Positions 45,369 through 54,668 of a stretch of DNA of 64,000 nt are shown in pieces. The notes beneath the pieces were generated by a model. It was not told the DNA's origin. It ran no database searches and worked only from the letters and a program-made list of their open reading frames with translations. This DNA comes from Devosia soli (GTDB lineage Bacteria > Pseudomonadota > Alphaproteobacteria > Rhizobiales > Devosiaceae): assembly GCF_000970455.1 (NCBI RefSeq), contig NZ_LAJG01000021.1:62001-126000 (forward strand), in the 5' to 3' direction. Numbering within the stretch: position 1 is the stretch's first letter; each line of letters starts with the position of its first letter. The position numbers were made by a program, and so were the translations under genes.

Positions 45369-46664
45369 TCAGTTGGGCGGCGTGCCGTTCTTCGCCAGCA
45401 CATCACCCGCCATATAGAGCGATCCGCAGATCAGCACCCGCGCTTTGGGCAATTCCGCGGCTGCCTTGAGCGCCGTTACGACTGATCGCATAGGACGCGC
45501 GTCGAACCCTACATCTGTTGCGCGCGAAACAATATTCTCGGCCGGATGCGCATTCGCCTCGCCCGGAATGGTCAGCGCCATCACCTGGGGCCGAAAATCC
45601 TTGAACGCCTCAAGGAATTCGCCGGGATCGCGCGTATTCATCATTCCCATGATCAACACCAGCGGCGCCGGCCGGCTTCGGTCGAATTCGGCGATGGTCC
45701 GCGCCAGCGCCTTGGCCCCATGCGGATTATGCCCGCCATCGAGCCAGAGCTCGTGCCCTGCGGGCAGCAGATCGCGCAGCTTTCCATCGCGGATTGGCTG
45801 CATCCGCGCCGGCCAGGTCACTTTCCGCAGGCCCTCGGCAAAATCCTTGTCCGTCACCGGCAATTCGAAATGCCGCGCCGCGGCAATAGCGAGCGCCGCA
45901 TTGTCGAACTGATGTGGTCCTAACAGCGCCGGCGGCGGCAGGTCGAGCATGCCCTGCTCGTCTGTATAAACGAGCCGCCCATCCTGCTGGAGCCCATGAA
46001 AATCCTCGCCCTGCCAGAGCGGTGTGATCCCGAGCCGGTGCGCCGCGCGCTCCAGCACTTTGCGGCCCTCATCGCGCTGAATGCCCATGACCGATTTCGA
46101 GCCACGCTTTAAAATCCCGGCCTTGTTCGACGCGATCTCGGCGATGGTGCTTCCCAGAAACCCTTGGTGGTCAAAATCGACCGGCGTGATGATTGTGCCA
46201 AGCGGATGCTTCACCACATTGGTCGTGTCATAGGTGCCGCCCATGCCGGTTTCGAGCAGGAGAAAATCGGCCAGCGTTTCCGAGAAGAGCTTGAACGCCG
46301 TCACCGTCGTCACCTCGAAAAAGGTGATCCCCGCCCCGCCATTGATCCGTTCCACCTCTTCGAGCGCCGCATTGAGCTTTCGCGTGGAAACGAGTTCGCT
46401 CGCCAGCCGAATGCGCTCGTTGAAGCGCACGAGGTGGGGCGAGTTATAGACATGCACCTTCTTGCCCGCCGCTTCGAGAAAGGCGCGGAGATAGGCGATC
46501 GTCGAACCCTTGGCATTGGTGCCCGCGACATGGATGGTCGGCGGCAGATGATCGTGTGGATTGCCGAGTTTTTCGAGCAGCGGCAACATGCGATCGAGGC
46601 TGAGATCGATCAGCTTGGGGTGGAGGCCAGACAGGCGTTTCAAAATTGCGTCGGTGCGGGACAT
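45369..46664 (-). CDS. folC: Folylpolyglutamate synthase / dihydrofolate synthase
   Basis: A 431-aa Mur-ligase-like enzyme that adds glutamate to folates. ATP loop VAGTNAKGSTIAYL is at about residues 46-59, then YNSPHLVRFNERI, LETGMGGTYDTTN and LDGGHNPHGA. Full length. In many relatives it sits beside accD; here it is flanked by two palindromic repeats, downstream of pheT on the minus strand. Whether it has both synthase activities cannot be told. Confidence 0.93.
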   Translation of the reverse strand: MSRTDAILKRLSGLHPKLIDLSLDRMLPLLEKLGNPHDHLPPTIHVAGTNAKGSTIAYLRAFLEAAGKKVHVYNSPHLVRFNERIRLASELVSTRKLNAALEEVERINGGAGITFFEVTTVTAFKLFSETLADFLLLETGMGGTYDTTNVVKHPLGTIITPVDFDHQGFLGSTIAEIASNKAGILKRGSKSVMGIQRDEGRKVLERAAHRLGITPLWQGEDFHGLQQDGRLVYTDEQGMLDLPPPALLGPHQFDNAALAIAAARHFELPVTDKDFAEGLRKVTWPARMQPIRDGKLRDLLPAGHELWLDGGHNPHGAKALARTIAEFDRSRPAPLVLIMGMMNTRDPGEFLEAFKDFRPQVMALTIPGEANAHPAENIVSRATDVGFDARPMRSVVTALKAAAELPKARVLICGSLYMAGDVLAKNGTPPN

Positions 46665-46703
46665 GGAATTCTCCCTTGGGCGGGATGCCGATCAGCCACC
46701 GGC

Positions 46704-46840
46704 CCGGCACCTCCCCCTTGATGGGGGAGGTTGGGAGGGGGTAGGCACACGCTCTGTACTCGATCCCCCACCCCTGCTCGATAGACGGACTTAGCTTGCG
46801 CTAAGCCCTATCTCGCTTCCCTCCCCACAAGGGGGAGGGT
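46704..46840. repeat. Compound intergenic palindrome, family A second locus
   Basis: ctcccccttgatgggggagg followed by ttgggaggggg (about 46711-46741) is the reverse complement of the left unit at 2979-3015 with very few differences. A partner unit, ccctccccacaagggggaggg, lies at 46819-46839. The pair fills most of the 189-base gap between folC and pheT, which are on the same strand. Confidence 0.75.
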
Positions 46841-46853
46841 AAAGAAAGAACTG

Positions 46854-49277
46854 CTACTTCCGCAGTTCGCCGCCCGTCGTCTTGGTAACAGCCGCAACAA
46901 TCGCCGCCGACACCTTCTCGATATCTTCGTCGGTCAGCGTCTTGTCGCGCGGCTGAAGCGTGACTTCGATGGCGACCGACTTCTTGCCCTCGCCGACATG
47001 CACACCTTCGAACACGTCGAAGATGCCGACATCGGCGATGAGCGTCTTATCCGCGCCCTTGGCTGCCTTGAGGATGGAAGCCGCGGTCACGCTGCGATCC
47101 ATCACGAAAGCAAAGTCGCGGGATACCTGCTGGAATTGACTCAGGTCGAGCGCCGGCTTGGTCTTGGTTGCCTTCTTGCGCGGCTCGGGCAGGGCGTCGA
47201 GGTCGATCTCGAAGGCCGCAACCGGGCCATCGATATCCAGTTCCGCCGCCACCGCCGGATGCAGTTCACCGAACCAGCCGAGCGTTACCTTTGGTCCGAG
47301 CGCAATGCGCCCGCCTCGCCCCGGGTGGCTCCAGCTCGCCGCTTCCGGCAGCACCTGCACTTTTTCGATGTCGACGCCAAGCGCATCGAGCACCGCAGCG
47401 AGATCGGCCTTGGCATCCCAGACGCCAACCGCCCCGGCCTTTCCCAACCAATGGCGCCCGGCGCCATCGATCTTGGCCGTTCCGGTGCGCACGCCTGAGG
47501 CATAAGTGTGCTGCCCCTCGGGCTTGTCGGAGAGGAACACCTGGCCGACTTCGAACAGTGTGACATCGGCAAAGCCACGGTTGGCATTGCGCCGCGCGCC
47601 CGAAAGCAGGCCCGGCAGCAATGAAGGCCGCATGTCGGTCATATCGGAAGCAATGGCATTGGCGAGTTGCCTATCTTCGGTGCCCCCGCCAAAGCGCGTG
47701 GCTTCATCATGGGAAATGAACGACCAGGTCACAGCCTCGTTAAGGCCACGCGCTGCAAGCGTCCGCCGCGCAATGCGGCGGCGGTTCTGGATGGTCGTGA
47801 GAATCCGCGGCGCCACATGGTTGAGGCGCGCCAGCGGCTCCACCGGCACATTGTCGACGCCCACCATGCGCATGACCTCTTCGACGAGATCGGCCTTTTG
47901 GGTAACATCCGGACGCCAGCTCGGGACTTTCACGGTGCGCGTGTCGCCAGAACCCTCAGCCACAAAGCCAAGAGAGGTCAGAATAGCTTCGATCCTTTCC
48001 GGCGCTACATCGAGGCCCGTCAGGCGGCGCACTTCGCCCAGCGGAAATTCGACGACCGTATTGGCAAAAACATCCTCGCCCGAGATCGCCGGCTCCTTCG
48101 GCTCACCGCCGCAAAGCTCCAGCACAAGCCGCGTCGCCAGTTCCATGCCCGGCTCGGTCAGCGCCGGATCAACCGAACGCTCGAGACGATACCGGGCATC
48201 CGAAACTATTCCGGTCTTGCGGCCGGTGCGGGCGATCAGTTCCGGATCCCAGCTGGCGCATTCGATGAAGACATTGGTTGTCTCCTCGGTGACGCCCGAG
48301 CGAATGCCGCCCATGATGCCGCCGAGGCAAAGCGGGCCCTTGTCGTCGGCAATCACCGTCATGGTGTCGTCAAGCGTATAGACCTTGTTGTCGAGCGCAT
48401 CGAACGCCTCGCCGCGCGCATTGCGCAGCACCATGGTGCCCTCAACCTTATCCGCATCATAGGCATGCAGCGGCCGGCCCCAGCCGAGCGAGACGAGGTT
48501 GGTGATATCGACGATCGCGTTGATGGGCCGCAGACCCACAGCCCGCAGCCGCGCCTGCAGCCAGTCTGGCGATGGCCCGTTCTTCACGTTGGCGATATAG
48601 CGGCCGGCAAATTTCCGAATGGCCTTGGGCTCATCGCCCGAAAACTGGTGCGGCAGCGGCGCAATCGGGCCCTTTCCTACCGACGGCACTGGCGAGAAGT
48701 CAGTCTTCTTGAGCGTACCGAGGCCGAACGCTGCCAGATCGCGTGCCACACCATAAACTCCGGTCGCATCGCCCCGGTTCGGCGTGATGGAAATATCGAA
48801 AACCACGCCATTGATGCCGGCATAGTCGACATATTTTTCCCCGATCGGCGCATCATCGGGCAGGGAAATAATGCCGTCATGATCGTTGGACAGCTGGAGT
48901 TCTGCCGCCGAGCAGAGCATGCCGTTAGATGGCGCGCCGCGAATGACGACGCCGCCCTTGAGTTCAAAGTCCTTGCCGGGAATATAGGTGCCGGGGAAGG
49001 CAAAGACCGACTTCATGCCGGTTTTCACATTGGGCGCACCGCAGACGACATCGATCAGTTCACCCGTGCCCGCATCCACCTTACAGATATTGAGGTGATC
49101 GGAATTGGGATGCGGTTCCGCCTTCACCACTTGGGCGACCACGAACTTTGCAAGCGCCTTGCCCTGCGATTCAACGCCTTCGACCTCAAGGCCGACCGTC
49201 GTCAATGCCGTGGCAATCTCATCGGCGGAAGCTGTGGTGTCGAGGTGTTCGAGGAGCCAGTCGAGAGTGAATTTCAT
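46854..49277 (-). CDS. pheT: Phenylalanyl-tRNA synthetase beta subunit
   Basis: An 807-aa subunit of the (alpha beta)2 enzyme. The N-terminal tRNA-binding OB fold (KAEPHPNSDHLNICKVD, about residues 53-70) is followed by the B3/4 editing region (FDISITPNRGDATGVYGVARD), B5, and a C-terminal anticodon-binding FDX-ACB domain (FQQVSRDFAFVMDRSVTA). Full length. It starts 13 bases after pheS, in the usual pheS-pheT order. Confidence 0.96.
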   Translation of the reverse strand: MKFTLDWLLEHLDTTASADEIATALTTVGLEVEGVESQGKALAKFVVAQVVKAEPHPNSDHLNICKVDAGTGELIDVVCGAPNVKTGMKSVFAFPGTYIPGKDFELKGGVVIRGAPSNGMLCSAAELQLSNDHDGIISLPDDAPIGEKYVDYAGINGVVFDISITPNRGDATGVYGVARDLAAFGLGTLKKTDFSPVPSVGKGPIAPLPHQFSGDEPKAIRKFAGRYIANVKNGPSPDWLQARLRAVGLRPINAIVDITNLVSLGWGRPLHAYDADKVEGTMVLRNARGEAFDALDNKVYTLDDTMTVIADDKGPLCLGGIMGGIRSGVTEETTNVFIECASWDPELIARTGRKTGIVSDARYRLERSVDPALTEPGMELATRLVLELCGGEPKEPAISGEDVFANTVVEFPLGEVRRLTGLDVAPERIEAILTSLGFVAEGSGDTRTVKVPSWRPDVTQKADLVEEVMRMVGVDNVPVEPLARLNHVAPRILTTIQNRRRIARRTLAARGLNEAVTWSFISHDEATRFGGGTEDRQLANAIASDMTDMRPSLLPGLLSGARRNANRGFADVTLFEVGQVFLSDKPEGQHTYASGVRTGTAKIDGAGRHWLGKAGAVGVWDAKADLAAVLDALGVDIEKVQVLPEAASWSHPGRGGRIALGPKVTLGWFGELHPAVAAELDIDGPVAAFEIDLDALPEPRKKATKTKPALDLSQFQQVSRDFAFVMDRSVTAASILKAAKGADKTLIADVGIFDVFEGVHVGEGKKSVAIEVTLQPRDKTLTDEDIEKVSAAIVAAVTKTTGGELRK

Positions 49278-49289
49278 TTCTTTGGCTCC

Positions 49290-50420
49290 TTAGCTCGAAA
49301 GTCCGCCGAACAGGGTCGGCAAGTCGAGCGGCCTAAATCCGTAATGTTCGATCCAGCGCTGATCGGCGTCAAAGAAGGCGCGCAGATCCGGCATGCCATA
49401 TTTCAGCATGGCGAGACGATCGATGCCCATGCCCCAGGCAAAGCCCTGGTAGACATCGGGATCGAGCCCGGCATTGCGCAGCACATTGGGGTGCACCATG
49501 CCGCAGCCGAGAATTTCGAGCCAATCCTTGCCCTCGCCGATCTTCACCTCCGAGCCTGAGCGGTCGCACTGCACGTCGACTTCCATACTCGGCTCGGTGA
49601 AGGGGAAGAAGCTCGGGCGGAAGCGCAGGGTCACGCTCGGCACTTCAAAGAAGGCCTTTAAAAATTCTTCGAGCACCCAGCGGAGCTGGCCGATGTGGGA
49701 ATCCTTGTCGATGACGAGACCCTCGACCTGGTGGAACATCGGCGTATGCGTCTGGTCGCTATCGTTACGATAGGTGCGGCCGGGCATGACGACGCGGATG
49801 GGCGGATCCTGCGACGGGGTCAGGTAGGATGCTGCGGTCTTCTCATTGGTCTTTTGCATCACACGCACCTGCACGGGCGAGGTATGCGTCCGAAGCACCT
49901 TCTTCACCCCGTCGGGGCCAGGTTTCATGAAGAAGGTGTCGTGCATTTCACGCGCCGGGTGACCCTCGGGGAAATTCAGCGCCGTGAAATTGTAGTAATC
50001 CGTCTCGATATCGGGTCCTTCGGCAATGGAAAAACCCATGTCCGAAAAAATAGCGGTGATTTCGTCGATGGTCTGCGAAATCGGATGAATGCGGCCCCTG
50101 GCGGTCGGAGCGGGCGGCAGCGGCAGGGTCACGTCGACTGTCTCGGCCTTGAGCCGTGCTTCAAGCGCTGCGCCCTTCAACTGGGTGCTGCGGGTCTCGA
50201 TGAGACCGGCAATTTCGTTCTTCAGCCCGTTGATGGCGGGGCCGGCGCTCTTGCGCTCTTCATGGGGCATGGCGCCCAGCGTTGCCAAAAGCGCCGAGAC
50301 CGAACCCTTCTTGCCCAAAGCCGAGACACGCACCGCATCCAGGGTGGCTTCGGTGTCGGCAGCCGCGATGGCAGCCGAGAGGTCGGCGCGCAGCATATTG
50401 ATGTCGGTTTCCAAAGACAT
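49290..50420 (-). CDS. pheS: Phenylalanyl-tRNA synthetase alpha subunit
   Basis: A 376-aa catalytic subunit. A coiled-coil N-terminus is followed by class II motif 2 ([13 protein letters not shown]), the [18 protein letters not shown] block and motif 3 ([16 protein letters not shown]). Start chosen at 50420 with gagag before it; extra upstream residues in the same frame include part of the terminator and are rejected. It follows rplT after 113 bases that contain a strong hairpin. Confidence 0.96.
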   Translation of the reverse strand: MSLETDINMLRADLSAAIAAADTEATLDAVRVSALGKKGSVSALLATLGAMPHEERKSAGPAINGLKNEIAGLIETRSTQLKGAALEARLKAETVDVTLPLPPAPTARGRIHPISQTIDEITAIFSDMGFSIAEGPDIETDYYNFTALNFPEGHPAREMHDTFFMKPGPDGVKKVLRTHTSPVQVRVMQKTNEKTAASYLTPSQDPPIRVVMPGRTYRNDSDQTHTPMFHQVEGLVIDKDSHIGQLRWVLEEFLKAFFEVPSVTLRFRPSFFPFTEPSMEVDVQCDRSGSEVKIGEGKDWLEILGCGMVHPNVLRNAGLDPDVYQGFAWGMGIDRLAMLKYGMPDLRAFFDADQRWIEHYGFRPLDLPTLFGGLSS

Positions 50421-50460
50421 GGGAGACTCTCGGCAGGAAAATTTGATTGCGGTTAGACCA

Positions 50461-50506
50461 AAACAAAACGCCCCGCGCCAGCCCTTTTCAGGGTGGCGCA
50501 AGGCGC
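50461..50506 (-). terminator. Terminator/attenuator between rplT and pheS
   Basis: On the minus strand, cgcc..gcgccaccct and agggctggcgc..ggcg form a long GC stem with a gaaa loop, followed by gttttgtttt. It would stop most rplT transcripts before pheS; read-through control of pheST is possible. Confidence 0.8.
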
Positions 50507-50533
50507 AATTTCGACCTCAGCAGAAACTGGAGG

Positions 50534-50935
50534 TTAGGCGGTGACGCGGGCGTGGGTCGTCTTGTCGACGCCCTCGAGATAAGCCAGCGCTGCCTTGGCC
50601 TTCTGGACCAGGGCACCGAACGCTTCGGGCTGGGTGATCGCGAGATCGGACAGCACCTTGCGGTCGACAGCAACCTCAGCCTTGCTGAGGCCGTCGATAA
50701 ATCGGTTATAGGTCAGGCCATATTCGCGGACGGCAGCGTTGATACGCTGGATCCAGAGCGCGCGGAAGTTGCGCTTCTTGACGCGACGATCGCGATAGGC
50801 GTACTGGCCGGCCTTTTCGACCGCCTGCTTGGCGATACGGATCGTAGACTTACGACGGCCATAATAGCCCTCGGCGGCCTTCAAGACCTTCTTGTGACGG
50901 GCGTGGGCGGTTACGCCTCTTTTTACGCGTGCCAT
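50534..50935 (-). CDS. rplT: 50S ribosomal protein L20
   Basis: A 133-aa protein. The basic N-terminal helix reads [20 protein letters not shown], and [21 protein letters not shown] is the conserved 23S-binding block. L20 is an early assembly protein. Nineteen bases separate it from rpmI, so the two are co-transcribed. Confidence 0.97.
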   Translation of the reverse strand: MARVKRGVTAHARHKKVLKAAEGYYGRRKSTIRIAKQAVEKAGQYAYRDRRVKKRNFRALWIQRINAAVREYGLTYNRFIDGLSKAEVAVDRKVLSDLAITQPEAFGALVQKAKAALAYLEGVDKTTHARVTA

Positions 50936-50954
50936 ATTTTAGTGTCCTTCCAGC

Positions 50955-51155
50955 TTAGCGGTTGTACGGCATGTACCACTTCACCAGACCCTCGTCGCCC
51001 TTGGACAGGATCTTGGTGCCGCGGTTGGTGCGGATGTACTTGGCGTTGTGGCTGATCAGGCGGTGGCGCTTGCCGGCGACGCCGGCCTTCACCTTACCCG
51101 AGGCGGTGAAGCTGAAACGCTTCTTGGCGCCGGACTTGGTCTTCATCTTGGGCAT
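50955..51155 (-). CDS. rpmI: 50S ribosomal protein L35
   Basis: A 66-aa protein with the family pattern [19 protein letters not shown] and [13 protein letters not shown]. Start at 51155 is the invariant Met-Pro; a longer frame upstream is not conserved. In many bacteria infC precedes it; here a promoter lies about 100 bases upstream and infC is absent. Confidence 0.97.
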   Translation of the reverse strand: MPKMKTKSGAKKRFSFTASGKVKAGVAGKRHRLISHNAKYIRTNRGTKILSKGDEGLVKWYMPYNR

Positions 51156-51253
51156 TTTGCGGGTCCTTATTGGTCTTAACAGGCGCTTGCGCACCCATCG
51201 CTTTCAAAAACCGCCACGGCATGCCTTTTGGCCGGGCGATCCGGAGATGGGGC

Positions 51254-51282
51254 TCTATAGGAGCAATGCGGGAGAAAGGCAA
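51254..51282 (-). promoter_or_regulatory. Sigma-70-like promoter of rpmI-rplT
   Basis: On the minus strand: TTGCCT (51282-51277), 17 bases, TATAGA (51259-51254). Near-consensus spacing and -10. It predicts a leader of about 90 bases before rpmI. Confidence 0.6.
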
Positions 51283-51442
51283 GGCCGTCTCGCGGCGAGC
51301 GTGCCTACGAAGACCGCAGGGATTGGATCACCCACATTTTGGTGTTCAACCTTACCGAACATTCATGAAACTTTATGCGCGCGCTCAGCGTCTATTCAAC
51401 ACGCTCCAAGCGTCGGAGCGCAATAAATAAAGGAGTATACCT

Positions 51443-51751
51443 ATGCGTACCATCAAGACTTTTGCCCTTGCCGCTCTCCTTGCCACTTCGGCCGGCGCCG
51501 TCATGGCAAGCCCCTTCGATGCCAATGCATCGATCCAGGCACTTGATAATGCGCGCTATGCCACTGTCCTGACCGTCAACCCGGCCGAAGCCCGTTCGCT
51601 CGCCATTGACGTCGATACCGCTTCGCTGCAGCAGAAGATCAAGAACAACCCCGCGCTTGCCCGTACCGTGCAGGACCAGGGTTTCCAGATCGACCAGATC
51701 GTTGGTCTCGATGCGCGCAACAGCACGGACGTGACGCTTTACGCGCTCTAA
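51443..51751 (+). CDS. Small secreted protein, unknown
   Basis: A 102-aa exported protein. The signal peptide is RTIKTFALAALLATSAGAVMA, cleaved before SPFD. The mature 78 residues contain no cysteine and read as a small alpha/beta domain (SIQALDNARYATVLTVNPAE ... IDQIVGLDARNSTDVTLYAL). An aaggag box precedes the ATG and a strong terminator follows, so it is a one-gene unit. I do not recognise a family. Possibly a periplasmic stress or envelope protein. Confidence 0.7.
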   Translation: MRTIKTFALAALLATSAGAVMASPFDANASIQALDNARYATVLTVNPAEARSLAIDVDTASLQQKIKNNPALARTVQDQGFQIDQIVGLDARNSTDVTLYAL

Positions 51752-51772
51752 AAGCGAGCCTCTATCGGCAAC

Positions 51773-51798
51773 AAGGCGGCTCATGGGCCGCCTTTTTT
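51773..51798 (+). terminator. Terminator after the small secreted protein
   Basis: aaggcggc-tcatgg-gccgcctt stem with a run of six T. The A/T flanks may let it end the convergent glycosyltransferase transcript too. Confidence 0.88.
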
Positions 51799-52649
51799 CA
51801 TGCCTTGGCCGCGGCAAGCATGGGCTCGAGATGGTTTTCGAACAAGAGCCCCGGATGCTCCGCCAAGGCCTTTCCAAAAGCGGCCTCGGCCACAAGCGAA
51901 ACCCGCAGGAAGCGCGCGATGCCCGCCAGATCGACCGAGGACAGGCTGTAAAACCCGCTCTCGACCCGACGCAGGATCTCTGTTTTCGAGGCGATCATAC
52001 CGGCCGCGACATCCTTGCCATTGCTCATCGATCCATCGCGCTTGATGTAATCGTGAAGCGGGGTGCCAAGATGCATGGATTGCGGCGTCTTGCGATAAAG
52101 CTGCAGCAGCAATTCAAGGTCGGTCATGTTGCTTAGCGTCGGGTCATACCGGGCATCCGTCCGGCGGCGATCCCAGACCACCATGGAATCCATCGAAAGG
52201 CTGATCCACTTGTGCTCGCCCGGCGTCATCACCCGGTCGGGTCCATTTCCGACATAGCGAAGATGGACAAAATCCATGGTCATGACGTCGAGGGCGGTCG
52301 TGACGATGGCGTGGTGCGCAAGCGCTTCGACGGCACGCGCCAGCTTTTCCGGCTTCAAACGATCATCGGCGTCCAGAATGGCGGCGTAGGGCGTCTGGAG
52401 CTGATCGAGCGCAACATTGCGCGTGCGCGAGGCGCCGCTGCCGATGCCGCCGCTCGAGACAAAGACCTGCCGCCCGTCCCGCAGGCCGCGTTCCTGGAGA
52501 AAACCGGCATAATCAAAACCATCGTCGGCGATGATCCAGTGCTGCCAATCCGCGTGGGTTTGGTCGAGGACGCTCCTCACGGTCGTTGCCAGGGTATCCT
52601 GGGCGCGGAAAGCGGGAGTGATGACGGCGACGGTTTGCGGCTGCGACAC
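51798..52649 (-). CDS. Glycosyltransferase family 2
   Basis: A 283-aa GT-A fold glycosyltransferase. TVAVITPAFRAQDTLATTVR is the nucleotide-sugar-binding start, IIADDGF follows, and YAAILDADDRLKPEKL holds the D-x-D metal motif. No membrane helix. The start is GTG 52649, after ggggaag at ideal spacing; an ATG at 52715 has no such site. It stands alone, divergent from hsp20. Acceptor and sugar unknown; an envelope polysaccharide is likely. Confidence 0.82.
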   Translation of the reverse strand: MSQPQTVAVITPAFRAQDTLATTVRSVLDQTHADWQHWIIADDGFDYAGFLQERGLRDGRQVFVSSGGIGSGASRTRNVALDQLQTPYAAILDADDRLKPEKLARAVEALAHHAIVTTALDVMTMDFVHLRYVGNGPDRVMTPGEHKWISLSMDSMVVWDRRRTDARYDPTLSNMTDLELLLQLYRKTPQSMHLGTPLHDYIKRDGSMSNGKDVAAGMIASKTEILRRVESGFYSLSSVDLAGIARFLRVSLVAEAAFGKALAEHPGLLFENHLEPMLAAAKA

Positions 52650-52790
52650 GATGACTTCCCCAATAGACCATCCGCGCCAGGCTGCGGACTTGAACGCATG
52701 GCGCAACGAACCCATATCTGGACCACGTTATCGATGCCACTCAATTGGGTCGGAAACGTATCGTTGCTTGCTTGAACAAGGACGGCGTTG

Positions 52791-53210
52791 ATGTCGCGTA
52801 TATCGGTCTTTTCCGCGCCCTTCCTCCTCGGCTTTGACAGTTTCGAGGAGAGGATCGATCGGCTTGCCCGGTCGGCGGATGGATACCCTCCTTACAATAT
52901 CGAACGCACGGCCACCGAAGACGGTGCCGAACGCTTCGTCATCTCGATCGCTGTCGCCGGATTTGCCGAAGGCGAGCTCGAGGTCATGACCGAAGACAAC
53001 CAGCTCAGCGTTCGCGGCAAGCAGAAGGATGAACCCGGCCGGGAGTTCCTTCATCGCGGCATTGCGGCACGGCAATTCCAGCGAACGTTTCTCCTCGCCG
53101 ATGGCATGATCGTGAAAGATGCAACTTTGAGCCATGGAATGCTCGTTATTGCTCTTGAGCGTCCCCGGACGCCCAAGCTTGCCCGCCGTATCGACATCCG
53201 CTCGCTGTAA
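52791..53210 (+). CDS. Small heat shock protein, Hsp20 family
   Basis: A 139-aa IbpA-type chaperone that holds unfolding proteins. The alpha-crystallin domain runs from about residue 35 (PPYNIERTATEDGAERFVIS) through VAGFAEGELEVMTEDNQLSV to the GMLVIALER strand. The C-terminus RRIDIRSL contains the I-x-I anchor. ATG 52791 has aagga eight bases before it. It is followed after 15 bases by a DUF1150 gene, a conserved alphaproteobacterial pair. No CIRCE or ROSE-like element was recognised upstream. Confidence 0.9.
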   Translation: MSRISVFSAPFLLGFDSFEERIDRLARSADGYPPYNIERTATEDGAERFVISIAVAGFAEGELEVMTEDNQLSVRGKQKDEPGREFLHRGIAARQFQRTFLLADGMIVKDATLSHGMLVIALERPRTPKLARRIDIRSL

Positions 53211-53225
53211 AGGAAGGGCCCAAAA

Positions 53226-53510
53226 ATGATGGATAGACGCAATGACGACGCCGTTTCGCTGGATGCTAATCCGCTGCGGCACCTGACCCAGGCCCAGTTC
53301 GCCGCCCTCGGCGGCAGCGCGGTGGCCTATATCAAACCGGTTTCCGGCAAGTTGCTCTCGAGCATGATCACCGAAGCCGAGTTCAACGATGCCGAGCAGT
53401 ACCAGCTCGTCATGTCCGCCGATGGCACGCCGCTGATGGTGGCGGACACCGAAGATGCGGTCAACGAATGGCTCGGCGACCAGAATCTGGGCCTTGCAAC
53501 GCTTCACTAA
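53226..53510 (+). CDS. DUF1150 family protein
   Basis: A 94-aa protein with the DUF1150 pattern: LTQAQFAALGGSAVAYIKPV then YQLVMSADGTPLMVADTED. No signal peptide or membrane helix. The family is restricted to alphaproteobacteria and nearly always lies by a small heat shock gene, as here, which suggests a shared role in protein quality control; the activity is unknown. Terminator follows. Confidence 0.88.
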   Translation: MMDRRNDDAVSLDANPLRHLTQAQFAALGGSAVAYIKPVSGKLLSSMITEAEFNDAEQYQLVMSADGTPLMVADTEDAVNEWLGDQNLGLATLH

Positions 53511-53526
53511 GGCGCGACAGAACATG

Positions 53527-53566
53527 AAAAAGCCCCGCGGACAGCGACGTCCACGGGGCTTTCTTT
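53527..53566 (+). terminator. Terminator between DUF1150 gene and ptsN
   Basis: aaaaagccccg(c)gga ... tcc(a)cggggcttt hairpin with a following T run; it lies between convergent genes and may serve both. Confidence 0.88.
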
Positions 53567-53582
53567 TTGTTCTCAGGATCGA

Positions 53583-54044
53583 TCAGGCGGCGTCGCGAAT
53601 GGAGGTGGCGAGGATCGAATAGAGTTTCGCGGTATCAGTCTCCCGGCGTAGTCGTTCGACGATATCTTCGGTGCGCAGAAGGCGGGCCACAACCGATAGG
53701 GCCTTCAAATGGTCGGCGCCCGCGCCGACAGGGGCGAGCAGCATCATGACCACGTCGACCGGCTGATCGTCCACCGCGTCAAAATCCATGGGCGTCTCGA
53801 GCCGGGCGAACACTGCCGTCACGCCCTTGAGCCCGGCGATCTTGCCGTGGGGGATGGCGATGCCGTTGCCGACGCCGGTCGAGCCCAAATCCTCGCGGCC
53901 GCTGATGGCCGCGAGAATGTCGGATGCATTCATGCCGGTGAGTTCTGAAGCCTTCTCTGACAATACCTCGAAGAGCTGGCGCTTGGAGATTCCGCCCGTG
54001 CAATTAAGCACGGCGTTCTCCGCCAGAATATCGACCAATTCCAT
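53583..54044 (-). CDS. ptsN: PTS IIA-like nitrogen-regulatory protein
   Basis: A 153-aa EIIA-Ntr. The phosphorylated His lies in GNGIAIPHGKIAG (about residue 66), and the C-terminus VVARLLRTEDIVERLR is typical. Receives phosphate from NPr and controls potassium uptake and other targets by protein contacts. Last gene of rpoN-hpf-ptsN, 48 bases after hpf. Confidence 0.95.
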   Translation of the reverse strand: MELVDILAENAVLNCTGGISKRQLFEVLSEKASELTGMNASDILAAISGREDLGSTGVGNGIAIPHGKIAGLKGVTAVFARLETPMDFDAVDDQPVDVVMMLLAPVGAGADHLKALSVVARLLRTEDIVERLRRETDTAKLYSILATSIRDAA

Positions 54045-54092
54045 GAGTTTGCCCTAGGCTCTACTTCAGCTTTTCAGCGGCAGAGAGGCCAG

Positions 54093-54668
54093 TTAATTTG
54101 CCCCCAAGGCCGGATCGATCCAGCCAATATTGCCGTCCGCGCGGCGGTAGACCACATTCAGGCCGCCATGTCCAGCGTGCCGGAACATCACAACCTGCTG
54201 ACCGGAATAGTCGAGCTCCATGACGGCTTCCTCGACGCTCATCTGCCGAAGGCTCTTGGTGGTCTCTGCCACGACGGGCGGCGCATAGTCCTCGTCGAGC
54301 TCGTCGAATTCATCCGATGACCCAAAAACGGTATATTGCGCGGTGACGTCGTCGGCGCCGGTTCCCGGTCCGCGTCTATGCTGCTTGAGCTTGCGATTGT
54401 ACCGGCGGAGGCGCTTTTCGATGTTGAGCGCCATGACTTCATAGGCCGAGGTGGCGTCGCCTCCCTGGGCACTGGCCTGCAGCACAGTGCCGGAATCAAG
54501 GTGAACCACACAGTCGGCACGATAGCCGATTCCGTCCGGTGACAGGGTGAGATGGCCGTCATAGCCGCCGTCGAAATACTTTCCGACGACATTGGCAAAA
54601 TGATCCGCCGCTTTGCCCCGAAGGGCATCGCCAACATCCATGTTCTTTCCCGAAACGCGTAAGGCCAT
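54093..54668 (-). CDS. hpf: Ribosome hibernation promoting factor, long form
   Basis: A 191-aa long HPF. The N-terminal YfiA domain (about 1-105: ALRVSGKNMDVGDALRGKAA ... YEVMALNIEKRLRRYNRKLK) binds the small subunit; a linker precedes the C-terminal dimerisation domain (VEEAVMELDYSGQQVVMFRH ... DGNIGWIDP) that joins two ribosomes into 100S particles. Start at 54668 has aaaggaag before it. It lies between rpoN and ptsN, the standard arrangement. Confidence 0.94.
   Translation of the reverse strand: MALRVSGKNMDVGDALRGKAADHFANVVGKYFDGGYDGHLTLSPDGIGYRADCVVHLDSGTVLQASAQGGDATSAYEVMALNIEKRLRRYNRKLKQHRRGPGTGADDVTAQYTVFGSSDEFDELDEDYAPPVVAETTKSLRQMSVEEAVMELDYSGQQVVMFRHAGHGGLNVVYRRADGNIGWIDPALGAN

Noticed and set aside
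47667..49559. Open frame of 630 codons on the + strand opposite pheT and pheS
   Set aside because: It spans two well-defined minus-strand genes and shows no recognisable domain.
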